Shown piece by piece: positions 54,683 through 62,384 of a stretch of 64,000 nt of DNA (the stretch's first letter is position 1; every line of letters begins with the position of its first letter). The notes under the pieces were generated by a model, which saw nothing but the letters and a program-made list of their open reading frames with translations, had not been told where the DNA came from and searched no databases. The translations under genes were made by a program, and so were the position numbers. The stretch is from Capnocytophaga sputigena (GTDB taxonomy: Bacteria > Bacteroidota > Bacteroidia > Flavobacteriales > Flavobacteriaceae), in the NCBI RefSeq assembly GCF_900446695.1, contig NZ_UAVP01000011.1:372001-436000 (forward strand), read 5' to 3'.

Positions 54683-54716
54683 TAGTTAAGAGGTAAGAGA
54701 TAAGAGGTAAGAATCT
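54683..54716. repeat. period-7 tandem repeat upstream of htpG
   Basis: GTTAAGA / GGTAAGA / GATAAGA / GGTAAGA, a very regular copy of the family. Confidence 0.65.
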
Positions 54717-54894
54717 TATCACTTCGCTTGTTATTTATCGGGGGAGGCATAGCGAAAAGAATACCAAAGTAGGAGAAGGTGACAAAATGGCAGGTGTTTT
54801 TTTTATATTTTTCTACTCCCCTCATTATTAATATGGTATAAATTTTGTGGTTTCCTTTCACTGTCAATTCACCAAATCAGAAAATCAACTCATT

Positions 54895-55899
54895 ATGATT
54901 ATCATTCCTAAAAACTACTCATCGCCTTATGGCATTATGGACACTGAGCGTGCGATCAAACTCATCAAAGATACTTTTGAAAAAGCTTTAGCTGAAGCCT
55001 TACATCTCACTCGTATCTCCGCCCCTCTATTCGTGAAACGCAATACAGGTCTCAACGATGACCTCAACGGAGTAGAACGACCCGTGAGTTTTGAAATGAA
55101 AGACGCCGAAGGTCAAACTATCGAAATCATTCACTCTCTTGCCAAATGGAAACGCTTGGCACTGAAACGCTATAGCATCGCACTACACGAAGGCATCTAT
55201 ACTGATATGAATGCCATCCGTCGCGATGAAACTTTAGATAATACCCATTCTATTTACGTTGACCAATGGGATTGGGAAAAAGTTATCGCTCCTTCCGATC
55301 GTTCCTTGGAATACTTACAACAAACAGTCAACCAGCTTTATAACGCATTTTTAGAAACTGAAGCTGCTCTCGTTGCTCACTACCCTAAATGTAAGGCTTT
55401 TTTGCCGAAAGAAATAACCTTCATCAGTTCGCAGGAGTTAGAAGACCGCTACCCTACTCTATCGCCTCAAAAACGCGAAGAAGTATTTGCCAAAGAAAAA
55501 GGGGCTATTTTTATCACTCAAATAGGTAAAACCTTACGCTCTGGTAAAAAACACGACAACCGTGCCCCCGATTATGACGATTGGGAACTCAACGGCGACC
55601 TTATCATCTGGAATCCCGTGTTAAACAGCGCGTTAGAACTCTCGTCTATGGGTATACGAGTAGACGAAAAATCATTAGCACACCAATTGCAACTCGCTAA
55701 TGCCGAACACCGCAAAACCTTAGACTATCACCAAATGTTGCTCAAAGGTGAACTCCCGCTCACCATCGGTGGGGGTATCGGTCAGTCGCGTATTTGTATG
55801 CTACTGATGCAAAAAGCGCATATAGGCGAAGTTCAAGCCTCTATCTGGACAGATGATATGCTGCAACTTTGCGAAGAAAACGGTATTCAGCTATTATAA
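54895..55899 (+). CDS. asnA: Aspartate-ammonia ligase (asparagine synthetase A)
   Basis: 334 residues from the ATG at 54895; the frame extends upstream to a GTG-type position but family members start at this point (MIIIPKNYSSP). It makes asparagine from aspartate, ammonia and ATP and is related to class II aminoacyl-tRNA synthetases. Conserved blocks are VKRNTGLNDDLNGVERPVSF, LHEGIYTDMNAIRRDE, HSIYVDQWDWEKVI and, near the end, GGGIGQSRICMLLMQKAHIGEVQ. It stands alone between htpG and a hypothetical gene. Confidence 0.95.
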   Translation: MIIIPKNYSSPYGIMDTERAIKLIKDTFEKALAEALHLTRISAPLFVKRNTGLNDDLNGVERPVSFEMKDAEGQTIEIIHSLAKWKRLALKRYSIALHEGIYTDMNAIRRDETLDNTHSIYVDQWDWEKVIAPSDRSLEYLQQTVNQLYNAFLETEAALVAHYPKCKAFLPKEITFISSQELEDRYPTLSPQKREEVFAKEKGAIFITQIGKTLRSGKKHDNRAPDYDDWELNGDLIIWNPVLNSALELSSMGIRVDEKSLAHQLQLANAEHRKTLDYHQMLLKGELPLTIGGGIGQSRICMLLMQKAHIGEVQASIWTDDMLQLCEENGIQLL

Positions 55900-55914
55900 T
55901 TCAATAAATTATTG

Positions 55915-55922
55915 TACTTTTG
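55915..55922 (+). promoter_or_regulatory. -7 box for the gene at 55986
   Basis: TACTTTTG, 63 bases before the start. No clear TTTG at the expected spacing. Confidence 0.5.
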
Positions 55923-55985
55923 CAGTTATAAAACCAAATTATGCAATAGCCGAAAATTGAAAAAGAAGATGGCTAAAAAGATAAA

Positions 55986-56666
55986 ATGCTTCAAGAATTT
56001 ATACAAAACATAAAAACATATCAAAAAATTCCTATAACAGATGAACATATACAATACGATGCTGATAAAGGAAGTGTTGAAGTAACTTTTCAAACCAATA
56101 AAACGCATTTAAAACGATTTACTGCCTATAACAGTGGAAGTTGCACTTATGAAGTTTTCAATATAGAAACTCAAAAAACAGACGTTTCAGAAACTACAGA
56201 ATTTCAGACTTTCAATAGTTTAACAAGTATTTTTCATCGTTTTTACTATGCTGATTTTTCTGAAATAAGCACTTTTATTGATACGCTTTTCGCTGAAGGT
56301 TTTAACAGATTTAAAGGAAGAGAAGAAATACAAGGTTTTGACTCTGGAGATTTCTTTCAGAAAGAAGAAGAAGAGACTATGTATTTCAAATACTTTCAAA
56401 TCGTATGGAAAGATGCTTATTTAAATGAAAGAGATATGGATTTGTGTAATATAGAAGTATCTTATAGATTTTTAGACAACAAGAAGATAAAAGTATGGGT
56501 AGAATTGTGTGGAGGTGCTGATGGTATCATCTATAAAGAATTTTCAGCTGAAGGTCGCTTTAAAGAATTCAAACCTCAAATAACTGCCTTTGTATATGAG
56601 TGTTACAATCATTATAACGAATTGATAAAAGAATATATTGCATTCCCTATTACTTCAAATCAATAA
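55986..56666 (+). CDS. Hypothetical cytoplasmic protein
   Basis: 226 residues, no signal peptide. It is rich in aromatic and acidic residues, with FKYFQIVWKDAYLNERDMDLCNIEVSYRFLDNKKIKVWVELCGG as the best-formed beta region (about 128-171). I do not recognise the family. It resembles the style of immunity or accessory proteins linked with secreted toxins, but no toxin gene is present. It precedes the propeller-protein gene by 15 bases, so cotranscription is possible. Confidence 0.6.
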   Translation: MLQEFIQNIKTYQKIPITDEHIQYDADKGSVEVTFQTNKTHLKRFTAYNSGSCTYEVFNIETQKTDVSETTEFQTFNSLTSIFHRFYYADFSEISTFIDTLFAEGFNRFKGREEIQGFDSGDFFQKEEEETMYFKYFQIVWKDAYLNERDMDLCNIEVSYRFLDNKKIKVWVELCGGADGIIYKEFSAEGRFKEFKPQITAFVYECYNHYNELIKEYIAFPITSNQ

Positions 56667-56681
56667 AGTATATTCATTACT

Positions 56682-59417
56682 ATGAAAAACAATATCTTTT
56701 GTACTATATCCTTATTAATAAGCAGTGTAACCCTTACCGCTCAAGAGTTACTCCCTCTGCCTTTACGCCAAAAAGAAGAACTCAAAGTGCGTTCGTGGGT
56801 GCGTGAAACGCCTTTTGAACAGGTAATCGTAAAAGAAATAGGTAACCGTATCAGTGCGCTGAATGTAAACCCTAAAAACAATAACGAGTTTCTCGTCACT
56901 CCTGAAAACGGAGGTATCTGGCTCACCCAAAATGGCGGCGAGACCTATACTCCTCTCTGCCCTACCCTTCCTACCCAATCTATCAGCGCTATCGCCATGG
57001 ACTGGACTTCAAGCACTTTAGCACTTGCTACCCCCTACGGCATCTTCATCTCTGCTGATAAAGGCAAAACAACCAAATTCAGCGGATTGGCTAACGCACA
57101 GCACATCAGCAGTTTGTACATCAATCCTCTCAATCCTCAAGAAATTATCGCCGGAATATTAGGCAACCCCTACAAAGCCGACGAAAAACGCGGTATCTTC
57201 AAAACTACCGACGGTGGTAAAACTTGGCAACAAAAGCTATTTGTGAGCACCCGTGCTGGTATTAGCCAAATCAGCCCCTCCCCCGATGGCAGTGTGCTTT
57301 TAGCCGTTGCTTGGGATGTGAACAGCAGTCAGTGGGACGACCTCCCTTATGGCAGCTATAGCGCTGTTTACAAGAGTGTTGATGGTGGAAATTCGTGGAC
57401 AAAAATCACTGCAAACAACGGATTTATCAAAGGAAATAACATCGGCAAAATAGGGGTTACTTGTTTCAATTCGCAAATTTATTATGCCGTGGTTGATAAC
57501 CGCAATCCTAAGAAAAAAGAAAACAATAACAGTCTGCAAAAAACAGCGCGTATCCACCTTACCGCTCAGGATTTCGATGCGATGAGCAAAGCCGATTTTC
57601 TCACTTTAGACAACAACCGATTGAACATCTTCCTGCACAATATCGGTCAGGATAAGAAATATACTGCACAAAACTTCAAGGATATGATAGCCGCCGAGGT
57701 TACTTCGCCTGCTAAAATTCTTAGTTATTTAGGCGTTAGCACTCAAGAGATTATAGGTGCTGAAGTGTATGTAACTAACGACGGCGGCAACTCTTGGCAA
57801 AAAGCTAACAGCCAACCTCTCAACGATATGTACTACCAAAACGGAGAACAATTCGGAGGCATTGCCGTAAACCTCACGAATAAAAACCACTTGTTTATAG
57901 GGGGGTATCCTCTACTCGAATCTGACGACGGTGGCAAAACGTGGAGAAGCAAGCAGCCGCTCTCTTTACAAAATAGTTATGAACAACTCTACTTACAACA
58001 AGGCACTTTGTTCTGTACTACCCCTAACGGACTACAACTCTCTTACGACAATGGTAAAAGTTTTGCAACTAAAAACGTACCTCAAGCTATAGCCTTCAAT
58101 CAGTTGTGTTATGACCAAGCGAGCAAAACGCCTTATTATGTGAGTGATCAAGCCGTATTAGCTCAGAACAACAGCCATTGGAATACTTTCAAAAGAAACA
58201 TACATTCCCTTTCGTTTGGCAACGACAGCTATGCCGCCGAACCTTATGGCAAATTCTTCACTTTCTTCCCCGATAGAGACCAACTTTTCCCTCTCGGAAG
58301 CGCTTACTATGGCGAGAATAAAGCCCCTTTGCGCTTTGGTGAAAAAGCACCACTGCTCATATCCCCTCAAAATAAAGATATCATCTACATCGGAAGCAAC
58401 AAGCTACATATCTCAATGGACAAAGGTCGCAATTGGCGCACTATTTCCGACGATGTAACTAACGGTAACAAGCAGGGTAACAAGGCTTATGGCACTATTT
58501 CGGCTATTGCCGAATCGCCTTTTATGTTTGGCTTGCTCTATACAGGTAGCGATGATGGTATGATTTACACCACCGATAATGGGGGCGTATCGTGGAAACA
58601 GATATACAACGCCTTCCCTCGCGCCCTAAAAGTGAACAACCTTATCGCCTCTAAGCACCAACGCAACCGCGTATTGGCAACCCTCATCAGCACCGACGAA
58701 ACTCAGGGCGACCCCATTATTTTTATGAGTAACGACAACGGAAAAAGCTGGACAGATATTCACTCTAACCTCCCCGATGCTAAAGTGAACGTTCTCAAAG
58801 AAGACCCTAAGAACGAGCAAATTCTGTATGCCGGAACCGATAACGGCTTGTATATCAGCTTCAATTTAGGCGAAAGCTGGCAACCTTTCAGCCAAGGGCT
58901 ACCCGAAACAGGTGTGAATGATATTTATATCAATGACTCAAACGGTGAAATGACCGTCGCTACTTTAGGACGTGGCATCTATCGCACTTCAGTGAAAATG
59001 ATGCAAGAGCTCCGTGCTGCCATTGTAACTCAAGCCTTTTTCCCGTTAGAAACCCCCATCACAATCCCCTATTCACCCAATTGGGGCAATGCTGCAAGTG
59101 AATGGGATGACCCTGTACAACCCAAAGTGTATTTCTATGCTTTTGCTGCCAACGACAATGTGGAAGTGCCTATTAAAATAATGAAAGGCAGAGTAACACT
59201 CCAAACCTTCAACTACAAGAGCAACAAAGGTTTTAACTATATTCCTTACGACCTGAGCATCTCGCCTGAAGGTAAATTAGCTTATGAAAAAAGCCTCCAA
59301 AAGATATTTCTATCCACCGCTACCGATGGCAAAGTATATCTCCCAAAAGGGCGCTACACTGTAGTTTTCACCCTCCCCGACGGCTTTGAAGAAGAGAGAA
59401 CTCTCGATATATTCTAA
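56682..59417 (+). CDS. Secreted BNR/sortilin-type beta-propeller protein
   Basis: 911 residues with a signal peptide (cleavage near LTAQ). It contains about ten Asp-box/BNR repeats spread from residue 100 to 760, for example TTDGGKTW, SVDGGNSW, TNDGGNSW, SDDGGKTW, SMDKGRNW, SNDNGKSW and SFNLGESW. Together these would form one or two seven- to ten-bladed propellers of the VPS10/sortilin or GH74 fold. It lacks the GH33 FRIP motif, so it is not a sialidase. A C-terminal beta domain (about 780-911) ends FTLPDGFEEERTLDIF without a type IX sorting motif I can recognise. Similar proteins in Bacteroidota are annotated as glycosyl hydrolases or propeller proteins without proven substrate. Cell-envelope or secreted glycan binding is inferred. 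Confidence 0.8.
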   Translation: MKNNIFCTISLLISSVTLTAQELLPLPLRQKEELKVRSWVRETPFEQVIVKEIGNRISALNVNPKNNNEFLVTPENGGIWLTQNGGETYTPLCPTLPTQSISAIAMDWTSSTLALATPYGIFISADKGKTTKFSGLANAQHISSLYINPLNPQEIIAGILGNPYKADEKRGIFKTTDGGKTWQQKLFVSTRAGISQISPSPDGSVLLAVAWDVNSSQWDDLPYGSYSAVYKSVDGGNSWTKITANNGFIKGNNIGKIGVTCFNSQIYYAVVDNRNPKKKENNNSLQKTARIHLTAQDFDAMSKADFLTLDNNRLNIFLHNIGQDKKYTAQNFKDMIAAEVTSPAKILSYLGVSTQEIIGAEVYVTNDGGNSWQKANSQPLNDMYYQNGEQFGGIAVNLTNKNHLFIGGYPLLESDDGGKTWRSKQPLSLQNSYEQLYLQQGTLFCTTPNGLQLSYDNGKSFATKNVPQAIAFNQLCYDQASKTPYYVSDQAVLAQNNSHWNTFKRNIHSLSFGNDSYAAEPYGKFFTFFPDRDQLFPLGSAYYGENKAPLRFGEKAPLLISPQNKDIIYIGSNKLHISMDKGRNWRTISDDVTNGNKQGNKAYGTISAIAESPFMFGLLYTGSDDGMIYTTDNGGVSWKQIYNAFPRALKVNNLIASKHQRNRVLATLISTDETQGDPIIFMSNDNGKSWTDIHSNLPDAKVNVLKEDPKNEQILYAGTDNGLYISFNLGESWQPFSQGLPETGVNDIYINDSNGEMTVATLGRGIYRTSVKMMQELRAAIVTQAFFPLETPITIPYSPNWGNAASEWDDPVQPKVYFYAFAANDNVEVPIKIMKGRVTLQTFNYKSNKGFNYIPYDLSISPEGKLAYEKSLQKIFLSTATDGKVYLPKGRYTVVFTLPDGFEEERTLDIF

Positions 59418-59593
59418 AGTTTCCTGTCCGTGCATTTCGCACCTTTAGCAAAGTTGATTAAAGTTAACTATTCTGATAATCAATCACTTTTATGTAGGAG
59501 CTGGGTATGTACTGCAAATGCCATTAAAAGTAAACTTATTTATTCACAATCTTTTGTTTGATTATATAACAAACTTGGATAAACACCAATGAT
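59418..59593. other. Intergenic spacer with a dispersed motif
   Basis: Holds the sequence ACCTTTAGCAAAGTTGATTA near 59445, nearly the same as a site near 430. The rest is AT-rich without a clear promoter for the gene at 59594. Confidence 0.35.
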
Positions 59594-60220
59594 ATGAGAG
59601 ATTTTTTAGAAAAATGCAAAGAGGATTACACCTTTAAAATACCTCAATTACTGAAGGAAGTGAGGCTAAAAACTCAATATACAAAATGGTCTAAAACTGT
59701 ACTTCCAGCTTATCAATTAGAACCATTTGACACTGAATTATTGGGTTATAAGTTAGGTAGATTTTTGAAAAATGAGCCCCAAATAAATAAACACGTAAAA
59801 CACTATTTCTTTGATAGTGAAGATAAGATTGTAGGTAGATTAGAGTATGATTTTTATAATAACTACGAAAAAGAATGGGTAGTTACAAGGTTTCTATATA
59901 TCTATGTTCAAGAAGGTATTTTTGAATTAAAATTATCTAGTTCTCATATAACTGAAGAGCCGACAAAAATTAATCGTATAACTTATGTAAGATTATTTAA
60001 TGATAAAGTAATCGAAAGCTATAACTTACATAATGATAACAGATTTTCAAAGCTTGTATATAAATATTCTGACAATAAAATAGTATCTATTGAGCGAGAT
60101 TTATGGATACCCAATCTTCTAAAAAGTATCTATGAAATTGAATATCCAGACGAAAATACTTATATTATTTGGGAAATAGATAATGATACTAGGGTAAAAA
60201 TATATCCTAAAGAAATCTAA
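59594..60220 (+). CDS. Hypothetical cytoplasmic protein
   Basis: 208 residues, no signal peptide or membrane segment, rich in Lys, Tyr and Asn and more AT-rich than its neighbours. A Lys/Tyr-rich N-terminal helix (KCKEDYTFKIPQLLKEVRL) is followed by a beta-rich part with repeated Asp/Asn turns (YFFDSEDKIVGRLEYDFY, VYKYSDNKIVSIERDLW). I recognise no family. It is adjacent to the zinc-ribbon protein gene (47 bases). Confidence 0.55.
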   Translation: MRDFLEKCKEDYTFKIPQLLKEVRLKTQYTKWSKTVLPAYQLEPFDTELLGYKLGRFLKNEPQINKHVKHYFFDSEDKIVGRLEYDFYNNYEKEWVVTRFLYIYVQEGIFELKLSSSHITEEPTKINRITYVRLFNDKVIESYNLHNDNRFSKLVYKYSDNKIVSIERDLWIPNLLKSIYEIEYPDENTYIIWEIDNDTRVKIYPKEI

Positions 60221-60267
60221 CAGCACCAACTGCCCAGCCAAGAGTCCTAAACCTCAAATATATTCTA

Positions 60268-61239
60268 ATGAAACGATATACCGAAAAACATATTATTCTT
60301 TGGAAAGACGACACTTGGGTAACCTGTCCCGAGTGCCAAAAAATCGCCGTTGTTACCAATTGCCAAGTACATTGCCCGCACTGTGGTTTTGAAAAGAAAG
60401 CTGAAGAATTAGAGTTGTTCGCAGCTATCGTAAAACTCAATTGCCCCAATTGTGGCACCCCAATTGAACAACGACAAGGCGGACTAAAAGAAACCAATGA
60501 ATTCCGGCAAGTAAAATGCCCCAAGTGCAGCGAAGAATATCTCGTAAAACCTCAATACGAATCCTACCGACAGCCCAACCCCACTCCCTCTAACGGACTG
60601 AAATGCGATAGTACTTTCGGGTTGCCCTATTTTTTCCAAGAGAATGTGCGCAGCAACCTATTTTGGGCAAGAAATATGAGCCATTTAGAGGTAATGGAAG
60701 ATTACATCGCCTCTGACCTACGCGAACGTGAAGGAATGACAATGGTAGCCAAACTCCCCACTTTTGTAAAAAGTAAAAAGAACCGTGACTTAATACTAAA
60801 AATCTTGCGCAAATGGAAAGAAAAAGTATCAACCCCCGATTATAAGCTCCCTCCTTCCATAGCTGCCGACCAAGTATACCTATTTTTCGCCGATGGCAAT
60901 GTAACCATTAGCGATTATTTAAAAGATATTTCTCACAAAATAACAAGTTCGGTAAATTACACCCAAGTATATTCCCATAAAAACGGTTATCAATGGGTGT
61001 GTTTCTACAAATACAATCGTATAAAGAGAGCATTTGCTAAGGAATGGTTAGCGCAAATCCCTTTTGAAGTAAAAACTATCTACCTATATCATTACTACGA
61101 TACTTTCAACGATGTCCAAAACATACTAAAAACCTTTCTACAACACTACCTACAAGCAAACACACCCAACAGTCTATATATCAGCATTGGCGAAAAGTTA
61201 CTCCCAGCTGATGAATTTTTTCTAAAAAATCAGTTTTAG
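60268..61239 (+). CDS. Multi-zinc-ribbon protein of unknown function
   Basis: 323 residues. The first 90 hold several Cys-x2-Cys knuckles: Cys20/Cys23, Cys36/Cys39, Cys59/Cys62 and Cys84/Cys87, enough for two or more zinc ribbons of the rubredoxin/TFIIS type. The rest (about 110-323) is an unknown alpha/beta domain with LREREGMTMVAKLPTFVKSKKNRDL and a YLYHYYDTFNDVQNILKTF helix. Such an arrangement occurs in proteins that bind nucleic acid or ribosomes, but no homologous function is recognised. trxB follows with its own promoter. Confidence 0.65.
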   Translation: MKRYTEKHIILWKDDTWVTCPECQKIAVVTNCQVHCPHCGFEKKAEELELFAAIVKLNCPNCGTPIEQRQGGLKETNEFRQVKCPKCSEEYLVKPQYESYRQPNPTPSNGLKCDSTFGLPYFFQENVRSNLFWARNMSHLEVMEDYIASDLREREGMTMVAKLPTFVKSKKNRDLILKILRKWKEKVSTPDYKLPPSIAADQVYLFFADGNVTISDYLKDISHKITSSVNYTQVYSHKNGYQWVCFYKYNRIKRAFAKEWLAQIPFEVKTIYLYHYYDTFNDVQNILKTFLQHYLQANTPNSLYISIGEKLLPADEFFLKNQF

Positions 61240-61243
61240 AAAA

Positions 61244-61280
61244 TATCAATTGACAAATTGACAGGTTTATAGATTGGTAT
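61244..61280. repeat. period-8 repeat upstream of trxB
   Basis: Octads GACAAATT / GACAGGTT / TATAGATT between the preceding gene and the trxB promoter box. Confidence 0.4.
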
Positions 61281-61296
61281 TATTTTTGTACTTTTG
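61266..61296 (+). promoter_or_regulatory. Promoter for trxB
   Basis: TTTA at 61266-61269 (near-match to TTTG), 19-base spacer, TACTTTTG at 61289-61296, 30 bases before the ATG at 61327. Confidence 0.6.
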
Positions 61297-61326
61297 CAGC
61301 CTAAATTTAAAAAAGGAAAAATCACT

Positions 61327-62268
61327 ATGGCAAACATCGAAAAAATAAAATGCCTCATTATAGGCTCAGGTCCTGCGGGCTATACCGCGGCTATCTATGC
61401 CTCTCGCGCAAACCTTAATCCTGTTCTCTACCAAGGAGAACAACCTGGCGGACAGCTCACTACTACCAACGAGGTAGAAAACTTCCCCGGCTATCCTGAA
61501 GGTGTGATGGGCACCGAGATGATGATGCAATTAGAGCAACAAGCTAAACGTTTTGGTACTGATATTCGCAACGGTTGGGTAACTAAAGTAGACTTCTCAA
61601 CTCATCCTCACAAAGTATGGGTAGACGACCAAGAACTCCACGCCGATGCGGTGATTATCGCTACAGGAGCTTCAGCTAAATACTTGGGGTTACCCTCCGA
61701 ACAACACTACCTCCAAACAGGAGGCGGCGTATCGGCTTGCGCTGTGTGCGATGGTTTCTTCTACCGCAATCAACACGTGGCTATTGTAGGGGCAGGCGAC
61801 TCGGCTTGTGAAGAAGCCCTTTATTTGGCAAACCTTTGTTCAAAAGTAACTATGCTCGTACGTCGTGATGAGTTCCGCGCTTCGCAAATTATGAAAGAAC
61901 GTGTACTCAATTCGCCAAAAATAGAAGTGCTTTTCAACACCGAAACTGAAGAAATTCTCGGTGATGGACAAGTTGTTACAGGTATGAAAGTCCGCAACAA
62001 CAAAACGGGAGAAATAAGCGAAATAGCTATCACAGGTTTCTTTGTAGCTATCGGGCATAAACCTAATACCGATGTCTTTAAACCTTATATTGATACTGAT
62101 GAAGTAGGCTATATCAAAAACGTAGCGGGCACTTCGCTCACCAATGTAGCAGGAGTATTTGTTGCAGGTGATGCCGCCGATACTCGCTACCGCCAAGCCA
62201 TTACTGCTGCCGGTTCAGGCTGTATGGCAGCGTTGGACGCAGAGAAATACCTTCTTACTCTTGAATAG
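61327..62268 (+). CDS. trxB: Thioredoxin reductase
   Basis: 313 residues from the ATG at 61327; an upstream in-frame CTG-type position at 61294 lies inside the promoter box and is rejected. The FAD-binding motif is CLIIGSGPAGYTAAIYA (about 8-24), the redox-active CAVC is at about 138-141 in SACAVCDGFFY, the NADPH-binding GAGDSACEEALYLA follows, and the second FAD contact GVFVAGDAAD is near the end. It reduces thioredoxin with NADPH. A hairpin terminator follows after a period-7 repeat. Confidence 0.96.
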   Translation: MANIEKIKCLIIGSGPAGYTAAIYASRANLNPVLYQGEQPGGQLTTTNEVENFPGYPEGVMGTEMMMQLEQQAKRFGTDIRNGWVTKVDFSTHPHKVWVDDQELHADAVIIATGASAKYLGLPSEQHYLQTGGGVSACAVCDGFFYRNQHVAIVGAGDSACEEALYLANLCSKVTMLVRRDEFRASQIMKERVLNSPKIEVLFNTETEEILGDGQVVTGMKVRNNKTGEISEIAITGFFVAIGHKPNTDVFKPYIDTDEVGYIKNVAGTSLTNVAGVFVAGDAADTRYRQAITAAGSGCMAALDAEKYLLTLE

Positions 62269-62297
62269 GTAAAAGGTAAGAGATAAAAGATAAGAAA
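62266..62297. repeat. period-7 tandem repeat at the end of trxB
   Basis: GTAAAAG / GTAAGAG / ATAAAAG / ATAAGAA, starting within the trxB stop codon. Confidence 0.65.
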
Positions 62298-62332
62298 GCG
62301 CGATGTTTATCATTTGAAACACCGCGCTTTTT
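62295..62332 (+). terminator. Intrinsic terminator after trxB
   Basis: Stem AAAGCGCG(A)TGTTT with its complement, one mismatch, 10-base loop, then TT-rich sequence. Confidence 0.75.
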
Positions 62333-62384
62333 CATTTGCTAATTTATTTGCTTGTGCTGCTGACACCTAATTTGCTAATTTATG
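62332..62384. repeat. period-8 repeat overlapping the LtaS-like gene end
   Basis: Two GCTAATTT words (near 62338 and 62374). The second encodes the last residues KLAN and the TAG stop of the sulfatase gene. Confidence 0.6.
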
